Shown here in pieces: positions 47,541 to 56,811 of a DNA stretch of 64,000 nucleotides. The notes under the pieces were generated by a model that saw only the letters and a program-made list of their open reading frames with translations, did not search any database and had not been told where the DNA came from. Source of the stretch: Phytophthora colocasiae (taxonomy: Eukaryota > Oomycota > Peronosporomycetes > Peronosporales > Peronosporaceae). Position 1 is the stretch's first letter; each line of letters begins with the position of its first letter. The translations under genes were made by a program, and so were the position numbers. The stretch lies in contig JAGKQI010000004.1 of assembly GCA_018806915.1 (NCBI GenBank), forward strand, positions 1 to 64,000, given 5' to 3'.

Positions 47541-48885
47541 TCCGCGGCTTCTTAGCCGCTGAACGGGGTTGGAACACAGGTGTATGTGTTCCATACCCGC
47601 GCTCACTACGAGCGCTGGACTGAGACTCAGTTCTCAGTCGCTCCATCTGTTGATGGAGCTGACGTTTGCTTACGAGGTGGGCAAACTGGACACGAAGGTC
47701 CCGGAGGCGGAGGATGTCCTCCAGGTGATCTTCGTCACGGAGTTTGTTGTACTCCTGGGTTAACTTGACTGTCAACCGGACCCATTGCCAGTAGAGGTCC
47801 TCAGCGTCGACCCACGACGCGGTGTTCTCTGGGAGAACCCATGGGTAACCCCATGTGGGCTTGAGACCACCCTTAGTCTCAGGCTACTTGCGAAGCGTGG
47901 TGAATTCCTTGAGAGGAATTCGGTGCTGTGCTAGAAGCACGCACCTGGCAACAGAGAGGTTGCCTTGAAAGAGAGGTTCTTTCTGAACCAAGGCCCGCTC
48001 ATAGGCGCCTTTGGAGGTATGGCCCCCTATGAGAGGACGTGGGTCCTGGAGCTGATCGAGATACGCAGCAGCTCCCGAGCCTTGATCGGGCGGGTAGTAT
48101 CCCCGCTGGTGGGCAGAGTCCTCATCGTGTTGATGAGACTCACGTGCGACCGTTGGTGCGGTGCGCATTGGCTGTTGAGCAGCCTGAAAGAGCTCTTGCT
48201 GCTCATCGAGATCGTTAGTGATCTCTTGGGGCTCGAGGATGAGCCCCTCCTCCTCATCGGCGTCGTCATCGTCGACGTCGTCGGGGCCGAAGATCACTTC
48301 GATCCCCCTTCTCCTTGTCATGTCTTGACAAGGAGACTGTGAAGCATGACGCTTCTTGGAGTTGGTGCTGGGCACCTTCTCCTCTGCCAGAATGGCCCGG
48401 GTGCGTTTACGCCCTTCCGAAAGTGTCAGATTTCTGACAGGTGGTGGCGTAGTGTCGCCACCACGGCCGCTGGTATTGTCGGGAGACTTGGACGCGGTGT
48501 CCTCGTCTCCATGGTGCTCCTCCGTGGTCGGAGCACCCGCCGCAGGCTTGCCCTCGGCGTCGCCGTTGACGCTCTCGTCGCCCGAGTAGCTGACAAGAGT
48601 CGCTTCCTGTTCGGAAGGACTCCAGGAACCGGGACTATGGTCCCTATACTCGAACCGAGGATTCGGTCGAGTATCAGGCGGTAGGGACGGAGACCTACTG
48701 CGCCTTTGGCTAGGGCTAGCCGTCGCAGCAGTGCTGCTGGGCGAGCTAAGAGCCCTGGAGGCCACATCGGTGGCCTCATGAAGTGCCGAAGCCTTGCCGC
48801 GAGGCTTGGCTGGCTTGGAAGTTGGCTTTGCAGCCTTCTTCCGTGAAGACGCTTGCGCATCTGGGTTTGCACCCTTTGCAGACAT
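46828..48885 (-). pseudogene. Gypsy-B antisense ORF: low-complexity/coiled-coil protein, split by one TAG
   Basis: On the strand opposite gag-pol, ATG 48885 opens a 333-residue frame. It contains basic clusters (SRKKAAKPTSKPAKPRGKAS, GRKRTRAIL, SKKRH), an acidic run (DDVDDDDADEEEG) and ends with a TAG at 47884-47886. The same frame continues without another stop to 46828 through Trp-rich sequence (PTWGYPWVLPENTASWVDAE) and helical, charged segments (LIAEQQEEIRLLRARVLALE). The whole would be about 685 codons. The last 710 nt overlap the integrase linker and chromodomain on the other strand. Similar antisense ORFs exist in Gypsy-A and Gypsy-C. The function is unknown. A further upstream start in another frame (near 48995) is possible. 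Confidence 0.6.
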
Positions 48886-49054
48886 GTTGCTGGACTTCCA
48901 AGGAAGCCTGGTACGCGTTGGCAGTGCGCCCTGCGCTCTGTGAGAGCAGAAGCCGCAGCGATAAGAGCTGGCGGCAGGTCGATCAATTTCGACATTGAAG
49001 AGAGAAATGTGAAAGGGATTTTCTCTCTTCTCTGATTGGACGATAGTCGAATCT

Positions 49055-49067
49055 AAGTGGGGGAGGA
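49055..49067 (+). other. Gypsy-B polypurine tract
   Basis: AAGTGGGGGAGGA directly precedes the 3' LTR and fits the plus-strand primer. It fixes the LTR start at TGTAACGG. Confidence 0.75.
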
Positions 49068-49135
49068 TGTAACGGGGTTACATTGAAGAGTGACTTTAGT
49101 CACTCTTCCGAAGTGGATACATTTGGTGTGTCACA
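49068..49135 (+). repeat. Gypsy-B 3' LTR (68 bp)
   Basis: Begins TGTAACGG directly after a purine tract and ends TGTCACA directly before the second TAGAG. Both borders fit a true LTR, so the short length is not a truncation at either end. Confidence 0.85.
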
Positions 49136-49140
49136 TAGAG

Positions 49141-49450
49141 CAAGATGCAATTTCACGATAGCTGAAGGCGTTGGATCACTGACGCTATGGCATGAGCGCT
49201 TGGCGCACACGTGCCCACAGTACTTGAAGACTATGGTCGACAAGGGTCTCGTGCGTGGCATGATGCTGACGCGACGACAACTGAACACGTGTGATGCCTA
49301 TCATATGCGAAGCAGAAGAAGAAACCTCTTCGGAAGAAGCTTGATCGGAAACTCAAAGAGCCGAATCAAGTGGTGTACGCTGATCTGTTGATCCCAAGCA
49401 AGGAAAATGGTACACGATACGAAGCAGTGCTGGTGATTCTTGATGGATAC
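49141..49450 (+). mobile_element. Copia, continuation (pre-integrase and start of integrase)
   Basis: Directly after the TAGAG target copy the Copia reading resumes: RCNFTIAEGVGSLTLWHERL with the HxxxH finger start, then after a frameshift VYADLLIPSKENGTRYEAVL and VILDGYC of the integrase core. It ends at about 49450, where Gypsy-C begins. The rest of the Copia element is not in the window. Confidence 0.8.
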
Positions 49451-51135
49451 TGTCGCGAAGTCGGTGAAACTTTGGTCGCGGAGCAGGGGGCGTATAGTGA
49501 ACCCTAGTTATACGACTACTGAAAAAGGGTTTTCAGAGCCGTACAACGGTAGGTTGGCGTGTGGTACCTTGCGGTATCCTCGTGGGTTCGTTGTCTTCGG
49601 AAATATGACCCTCGCCGGAGTCTGAGAATGTGTTGTGAAGAGAGGTTGGGGTTCCCTTGGAGTCTGGTGTCGGTATTCAGGAAATCCTTCCAGGAGCGTT
49701 CGGGAGTCGGAATCTCTGGAAGCCAAAGTGTTTTCCAGGAAGTCGGCGGTCGAAAAGCGGTTAATATACCAGAGAGAGTCTGAATTCGGTGTCTGAATAT
49801 CACAAATCCAGAACCGAGATACCTGACTTTCAGAGATAAACAACCAATATACAGAGTTCGAAAATATACAAATATATACAGCCGTTCTTATTCTTTATAG
49901 GCCCTTGAACGGTGGGCTAACACTCCAGGTCAACTAGGGACTTACTACCAGACACCTGGTCTGTCTGGTATCCCTTTACGTTCGCGCACCACCCTCTAAT
50001 ATAGAGGGAAGATATAAACCAATACAATCAGCTATATATAACAGTCTACCTTGCACTCTGAAAACGACTGTCTAGTTTCCAGAGCCTGTCTAAACGATCA
50101 ATATGAAATGGGCTACCGCTAGAGACAAAACAAACGACCCAACTAGGATATGGAATAGGCGGGTCCTTTCAGGTCTCTACGTTACCTGATCTCCACCTAA
50201 GGGGATTGAATTTGGTGGAGATCACACGACGTACGTGATGACGCAGTGGCTTGGATACCTCTCAAGCGGACTTGTGCAGTAGCAAGCAAATTGAACTCTG
50301 TTTATCGTTTATCTTCCTCATAACTATCATATATCTCTGGTAATTCTCTCCTTCTTGTCGTCTTTTGCGTCCTTTATGCAGTCAGTCTTCATATCTCAGG
50401 TACTCTTGGTCTTTGTATACATCTGGTACTTTGACTTGGTCTCAGTATGCAGTCTGTGCAGCCGATCTCGATGGGTTGACAGGTGGAGACGTCATTACGG
50501 GGGATGTGCAGGTCAGTAATCACTTGAATGCGTAACTTGAACTTGGGTTCACTTGGTTTCAGTATGGTCTTGAATCTTCGGTGGTTTCAGAGTCTGGTAT
50601 CCTGGTTTTCAGAGTCCGATATCACTTGGTTTTCAGAGTCTTGGTCACTCAGAGTTAGAGATACCAGAGTCTTGAATACGAAATCAGAGTACGGAGCACT
50701 AATGCTTCAACGTACATGAAGATCTTGAGGGTTGCGCGGGTGCGCGGCGTCCGGCGCGCGATACTTGGTCTCTGCGGGTATATGTTGTGAATCCTTGAAC
50801 CATCCATCGTCGCGCTGGACGGTAACGGGATGAGGTCTCTCAGAGATACGTTCTTCTGAGAGACTTTCCGCCAGAACTTAGGCATTCATCGTCGGGAAAG
50901 TCCGGTGACCAGACACAGTGTAGTTGATCTTAACAGTTGTGCACACTCTGAAGTACACTTCTGGTCCCTTTGGGCCCCTTTACAGTCAGGCGAAGGTTTA
51001 TCCACAATCTTCCACAGATGTCGCACGGGTGCGCCGCGTCCCAAAGTCCCTTTCGCTTATAACCCATAGTATAACCAATCACATCGTAACGTAATATCCA
51101 CCTGTCGCTCGAAAATCGGAATTAACATCATGTCA
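49451..51135 (-). repeat. Gypsy-C 3' LTR (borders inferred)
   Basis: On the minus strand the LTR is taken to start TGACATGATG at 51135, directly after the purine tract AGGAGGGGCGGT (complement of 51136-51147), and to run to about 49451, where Copia homology stops. The 1.7 kb contain no gene. There is a TA-rich part at 49830-50130 and several TTTTCAGAG copies. The outer border could be off by up to 50 bp. Confidence 0.5.
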
Positions 51136-51376
51136 ACCGCCCCTCCTGGTCACGATCCATCAGTGCGGAACTTTCTCCAAGCTGTGTATCATGGCCAGGC
51201 CTATCAAACATTCTGATAGACGGTTTTCAGAGCGTAGCGTAGCTGCAACTCTTTGTCAGTTACCTGGTTTTCAGAGTCTCTGGTGTCCCGTCGCACAATC
51301 TGATTCTCTCAGACTCAGAAACTTGAATTTGACTTGCCAAACAGGCGATCATTTTCAAAACTCCGTCCTTTCGCTA

Positions 51377-54300
51377 ATGACTGAGGAAGCGAACGCTTCT
51401 CTGAGCTTAAACGCCCCACCGAATGGGGCGGCAGGCGACGCCACAGGCACTTGTCCTGCTTCGGCAACTGCCAATATGTCGCAGGGTGGAGATGTTGGTT
51501 CGGCCACATCGCCAGGTGGCAGCCCTAGCGCCCCAGCCCATGCATCCCAACCTACCGACTCACAGGTCGATGGTCCGACTGAGGATCTCCCTGGTGATGA
51601 CATGAACTCGGCCGGTGTTGGTGATCTCTCGCCACCAGTGGTTTCACGTGGGGAATCTCACTCTGAATTCTCTGAGGGAACTCCTGGTGTCTTCAGACCG
51701 CGAGCCTTTGGTGCCCCACGGCTTTGTCCACAGAAGAGGTCGATCGGCTGTTTCGTCAGGGTCTGGTGACAACCACAGGGGATCAAGTCACGGCGTTGGG
51801 GGACTCTGATGTTCCCCAGAACTATATCGCTCCCAGCGTGAAGCCAGAGGGACGTGCCTTTCTGGTGAGTACCCCCGCGCGAGCTGAAGACTTCAGAAGA
51901 GGGCGCCACATAGCGAATGCGTACGGTGGCCCCTGTGTGCTCGTGGGTTACGAGGCACTTACTGATGAAGACCTCCGGGAGCTGGAGCGAGTGATTCCAA
52001 GCTTCGACCCCGCCGAAGTTGTGTCTCCGTGCGCCCAGACTCCAGACGTGCGTACTCTGGATGCTTTGACGTCGTCTGTGGATGTTCGCCGGGAACTGGG
52101 GTCTCTGGTTTCTCATGTCTCTCCCACTCGGCTTGCCGAGAAAGTTTTTCGGACGGCCGGATGCTTAAAGCTTATGACTGCTGCTCACCGTCGCCTTCGG
52201 GAACGCGTTGGTTCTCAGAACGGTGTCGCCTTGATTGATGCTGCAGCAGCGCGCTCTGAATGCGAAGAAATCAAGCGTGAGTGGGTACTGCACTGTCAAT
52301 ACTGGAAACACGAGCTTAAGTGTGCCCAGCAAGACGCCGGTGCGGTAGAAGAACGCATGACTTCGGAGATTCAGGATCTCAAAGCTCACTACCAGGACCA
52401 AGTGGAAGCTCTGAAGTCGGACAAGGCAGTTCTGAAGTCCCAAGTCGCTGATCTTCAAGCACAGGTCTCGATTCTGAAGTCGCGTCCTGAGGTCAAGCCC
52501 ACAGATCCGTGGGGGTTCTCAGAGTTCTTACAAGAGAATTCTGAAATTTCTGGTAATTGGGATCGGCTCCATGACCTTCTGGTGTCATACCAAGAGGACA
52601 CCATCGTCCCTGATAACTGGACGACTATCATCAACGTGACAGCCTTGGACGCGCGAAAGAAACCTGTTCCTGACTTCAAGAAACGGCTTTCTGAGGAACG
52701 AGCTCGTCAGGCTGCTGAGAAGACCGCGAGGACCTCCAGAGTTCTGGATCTTACTCGTCCAAGTACTGAAACCTCAGAGTCCAAGAGCGAGAGCCCACGG
52801 TACCTGTCATATCCGCCGAAGCCCCAGACTCTGAAATCACCTCCGAAGCGACCGCTCAAGTGGGACTCCAAGAATTTGCAGCGTCGCCCGTCCGGACACA
52901 AGCCCGTTGAAGAATCGGCGCTTCCGGCGAATGCAGATTCTAAGGTGGCAAAGTCTGAAGTCCACAAGAGACTCCTGGTGACGTGGTCTGGAAGGAAGTT
53001 CGACCCGACCTCCGCCAAGCCCTGCTATCTGGGATCAAGTATGATAAAGCCATGGAGTGGTTGGCATCGGATAAAGCGGCTCACAGTCTCTTCAGCAGTC
53101 CGGCTCTCATTCAGATGTTGGTGAGCCTGGTATTCTCTCGTCGCCTGGATGCTACTCTTTGGGCCAAGTACGTCCCTGAAGTGTATTACCAGATGGCCGA
53201 CGAGGTGGTGGATCGTCACATCTCAGCTGGTACCGAGCCTGCAGCCTGGGGTGATCTGGATGGTCACGTAAATTATCCAGAAAGTGATGTCGAGTCCACC
53301 GCCGACAACCCCAAGGACGATCCGGATTACAAGGATTCTGGTGTGATCGAGTCTGAAGACGAAGACGACGACGAGAGCTCTGATGATGGTGAGTCTGACG
53401 ACAGCGATTCCGAGAGCGACAAGTCTGAAGACAAGAAGTCTCAGGACAAGAAGTCTGGGAGCAAGAAGTCTGGGGACAAGAGGTCCGGGAGTAAGAAGTC
53501 TGGAGACAAGAAGTCTGATGACCACCCGCGTCCTGGTTCCAAACGTCCCCGGGATTCTGATGACGACTCAGACTCTGATGATGGACCTATCATCCCCACC
53601 AAGAAGTCCAAGAGGAGTATCGCATCCGTAAAGGCCCACACCAGTCCTAAGTCTCGCCCGAAGTCCACCAGTGGAAGTGGATCAAGTCCAAAAGTTCTTC
53701 TGGGAAAGCGCGTAGTCTGGTGTCCAAGCCCTATAACTCCCTGACGGTCAAGGAGCTCCAGGTGGTGGAAACACCAGACTGTGAGGCATCCTCCTGGTTG
53801 TACCTATGGTATCAGGGTACAACGAGTGAGCTCTACCAAGACCACCACTGGCCAGACATTGGTTTTCCAGACTACGAGGTGCACAAGCACTCATGTGCCA
53901 TCCTCAAGAAGCGCTGGGACTCTGAGCGGTACTGTGCAGTCCTCCACCAAGAAGCGTGCCCTTGGAAAGTCATGTTCGACAACCGATTCTCAGAGTTTTA
54001 CCTTACAAGCAGGAAGAACTGGGGCCCATGGTGTTGGCTGACGTGGAAGACATTGTGCACGCAGCATGAAGAAGCATGCTCAAAGCCTTCTGGGAGCGTA
54101 CGCATTGGGTGACCATGGATGTCGAGGCTGACGACAAGTCTGCGGAGCTTCACATCCATGCGTCGAGCCGCCATGATTCGTCAGCACAACGCCCTCATCC
54201 GAAAGGTCCTGGGGCACAAAGATTTCCCAGAGTCGCTGCTTTCAGAGCCTGGCATCTGGGTTGTCCCAGACAAGTCCTGCCCTTGGATCTGGCAAGATCC

Positions 54301-54499
54301 CAGAGTCAGAGCTGGGGGTCCCAAGTGTCTGAGTCTGGAGACGCAACTGGGTGACTTGGACGCTATTGAGCCTGCTCGGATGCAATGGGCCACGGTGAAT
54401 GCGGACGAAGAGTGGCTCCAGTATGTCCTTGCTGACATCAAGAAGGATCAATTGACACCTGCGGAGCGTTCCGAGAACCCGATCTCCCTTCACTACTGA
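51377..54499 (+). pseudogene. Gypsy-C antisense ORF, decayed relative of the Gypsy-A antisense protein
   Basis: Coding-like sequence runs antisense to gag-pol from ATG 51377 through at least five frames. Segments: Ala/Pro/Ser head; STEEVDRLFRQGLVTTTGDQ; coiled coil (YQDQVEALKSDKAVLKSQVA); Lys/Pro-rich part; MADEVVDRHISAGTEP; acidic run (ESEDEDDDESSDDGESDDSD) followed by a KKSGDKKSG repeat and a KRPRD cluster; then a C-terminal domain with CPWKVMFDNRFSE, QEELGPMVLADVEDIVHAA, a TGA, and MLKAFWERTHWVTMDVE. Shifts lie near 51720, 53010, 53715, 54000 and 54130. The last part aligns with HEREGTPLAAV and RHRQAFWESTHN of Gypsy-A. Confidence 0.65.
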
Positions 54500-54884
54500 A
54501 GCTCAGGTGTCCACCATGGTGCCCACGGGAAGGCTGCATCTTCGAGAAGCCAAATAGTTGTCTGCATTTGTGACGTAAATCCCCGGCCTCAGTGTAGCTC
54601 CCTAATCCCTTAATCTTTCAATATCACTCCACATAAGCACACTCCTTCTCATCATCTCATCATTCATAACTTCGTATCCTCCAGTATTTAATTCTCCACA
54701 AACTCACTTCCATATTCACATTCACACAGTCGTTTTATATAAGCAGCAACATGGTCGATCACATATCCAAACGCATGAATTTCAGAAATAGGTCTCTGAA
54801 AACACGCACTCAGATTACCACACTCTAAAAGTCAATATCTGAAATCCTTCAGATATCAGACTTCCAGATGTGTTTTCAGAGTTA
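54500..54884. other. Gypsy-C spacer between antisense ORF and integrase
   Basis: An AT-rich stretch of 385 bp between two converging reading frames. I see no gene; poly(A)-signal-like AT-rich words are frequent, and one TTTTCAGAG copy lies at 54873-54881. Confidence 0.5.
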
Positions 54885-56801
54885 TTAGACTCTGGGATGA
54901 TCGTCTCCAGCCTGCATCGCCTGAAAACGGGCTCGTGCTCGTGCACTCTGATTGAATTCGTAAAGTAATGCTCCACAGTTCAACTTCGATAACGGCAACC
55001 ACTCAGTTTCATCGTAACCTTTCCACTTAATCAAATATTCGCGCAGGCGTCTGGACGTCCTGGTACGCTTGTTCCAACGGGTATCCAGAATCTTCTCCAC
55101 TTCATACTCGCCGTTTTCAATATCAGGTTCCCAACTATCTTCTGGTAACAGGGCGGCGTCAAAATCATCATCTTCTGGAATCTGGAGTTCCACCGTGGGT
55201 CGTCTGGGGAACAGAGCCCTTGGCTTCAGACGGCTCACATGGACCCAGGGGTTCACGCGGTAGCCGGTATCTTCAACCTTGAGTCGTACTCTGAAATCGT
55301 CCAGCATCTCCTCGATCCTGAAGGGTCCGTGCCACATGTGTGCTAGTTTCCTGCTCAATCCCGTTTGTACCTTAGGGATGTAGAGCCATACAGCGTCGCC
55401 TATAGCGAAACCTGACTTCAGACGCTCCTGACAACTCGTTCCATTTTCTGGTCTGTTCTTCAGACCGGTCACGCTTGCCTTCTTCTGGAGATCTTCGGCA
55501 CATGCCAGAGCATAGCTATAGTCTCGTTGCATCTTCCGTCTCCATTCGTACGCAGTTCGCTCCTGAGTCGTCGATGGCTTGGGTCCAAGCATAGCGGACA
55601 CCGTCCCATGAGCATCCCAACCATGTACCAGGTAGAAAGGCGTCTCCAGACGGGTGGCATCGAATGACGTGTTCAGGGCAAACATCAGACGTTCGGCGTG
55701 ATCATCCCAGTCACTTTGATCGGCTTCAGAGATATATGCCTTAATCGCGCGCACCACAGTCTGTACTGATCTCTCCTGCTGGCCGTTGGCTTGAGGCCGG
55801 TATCCTAGAGTAGCGCGTTGTCTGCTACCCAAAAGTTCCCTGAAACACTTGAACACCTCACTCATAAAACGAGGATCTTGATCATGACGAATCAGAGAGC
55901 TAGCACCAAAGTTTCTGAAAACGCGTTCCTCATAAGCCTCTGCTACATCCTGAGCAGTGGTGACACTCATTGGCTTGCACATTACGTATCCCGAAAACAT
56001 ATCCTGGAACAGCAAGAGAAATGTGTTTCCACGTGCGGTTTTCGGCATGTGTGTCACAAAATCCATAGACACCACTTCAAATGGCCGGCTGGGCTCAATA
56101 TTTCCAGGGGACGATCCAGGATTTGGGGGTCGCCCCTTGCCACTGGCACAGTCTACGCATTCCTTCACAAATCTCTCCACATCGGCATACATACCCAACC
56201 AGTAAAATTCCGAACTCAACTTCTCAAAGGTTCTCCTGATTCCTTGATGTCCACCTTGGTAGTCTTCATGAGCATAGTGTAACAGGTCTGGATACAAGTC
56301 TCTGGGAACCACCAGTCTGAGTTCGTCAACGTTGTCCCGGGGCCGCTCTCGAGTAGCGCGACTCAGGCGATATAGTACATCTCTAGAATCCAGAACGAAG
56401 TCCTCAGCAACTCTGGCAAGCTTCCTGACTCGGGGTCGTGGTAAATCTCCCACGTCACCTTTCAGAAACTTCATGAGTTCAACCAAGTACGGGTCCTGGC
56501 TCTGATGCGCCTTGATCCGTCGCCAGCGTTCTGCCTGGAACTCCAAAGGCCCCAAAGGTTCTCGTTCGTCATCGTCCTCAGGCAGATTAGCGTCAGGCGG
56601 AGCTTGGGCACGGGTTACAGCAATCAATACTCTCACCGATCGAGGCAGGGGTGCGGATTCCGGACCAGGAGCATCTCCAGACTCTGGAGACGCATTATGA
56701 TTTTCAGAGTCTGGTATCTTTGACTCTTGGGCTTCCATGTTCGGGACGGGGCGAGGCTTCATCAGTCTCTCATGAACCTTGGATACCAGTCGCAGGTGCA
56801 T
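54885..56801 (-). CDS. Gypsy-C integrase with chromodomain
   Basis: This intact 638-residue ORF starts at ATG 56801, 10 nt after the RT stop. It has the HHCC finger (LLHYAHEDYQGGHQGIRRTF, CVDCASGKGRPPN), the catalytic core (EVVSMDFVTHMPKTARGN, SLIRHDQDPRFMSEVFKCF, YRPQANGQQERSVQTVVRA), a GPF-like module (RKLAHMWHGPFRIEEML) and a chromodomain (YEVEKILDTRWNKRTRTSRR, LIKWKGYDETEWLPLSKLNC). All three catalytic acids are present. Confidence 0.9.
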   Translation of the reverse strand: MHLRLVSKVHERLMKPRPVPNMEAQESKIPDSENHNASPESGDAPGPESAPLPRSVRVLIAVTRAQAPPDANLPEDDDEREPLGPLEFQAERWRRIKAHQSQDPYLVELMKFLKGDVGDLPRPRVRKLARVAEDFVLDSRDVLYRLSRATRERPRDNVDELRLVVPRDLYPDLLHYAHEDYQGGHQGIRRTFEKLSSEFYWLGMYADVERFVKECVDCASGKGRPPNPGSSPGNIEPSRPFEVVSMDFVTHMPKTARGNTFLLLFQDMFSGYVMCKPMSVTTAQDVAEAYEERVFRNFGASSLIRHDQDPRFMSEVFKCFRELLGSRQRATLGYRPQANGQQERSVQTVVRAIKAYISEADQSDWDDHAERLMFALNTSFDATRLETPFYLVHGWDAHGTVSAMLGPKPSTTQERTAYEWRRKMQRDYSYALACAEDLQKKASVTGLKNRPENGTSCQERLKSGFAIGDAVWLYIPKVQTGLSRKLAHMWHGPFRIEEMLDDFRVRLKVEDTGYRVNPWVHVSRLKPRALFPRRPTVELQIPEDDDFDAALLPEDSWEPDIENGEYEVEKILDTRWNKRTRTSRRLREYLIKWKGYDETEWLPLSKLNCGALLYEFNQSARARARFQAMQAGDDHPRV

Positions 56802-56811
56802 AAGTTCATCC

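Larger units (their letters stand above)
27223..49135 (+). mobile_element. Gypsy-B: chromodomain Gypsy retrotransposon with 68-bp LTRs, hosting Gypsy-A
   Basis: The element is bounded by identical 68-bp repeats starting TGTAACGGGGTTACA and ending TGTGTCACA, with the 5-bp duplication TAGAG outside. Without Gypsy-A it is about 8 kb: leader, gag, protease, RT-RNase H, integrase with chromodomain, and an antisense ORF. It resembles the Gypsy family common in Phytophthora. The coding region has one TGA in gag, a TAG before the RT, a TAA before the chromodomain and several 1-nt indels, so it is inactive. The whole element is unusually dense in short perfect hairpins. Confidence 0.85.

Noticed and set aside
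54500..54884. AT-rich spacer of Gypsy-C as an origin or centromere-like element
   Set aside because: It is short, has no repeat array, and is simply the gap between two convergent frames of the element.
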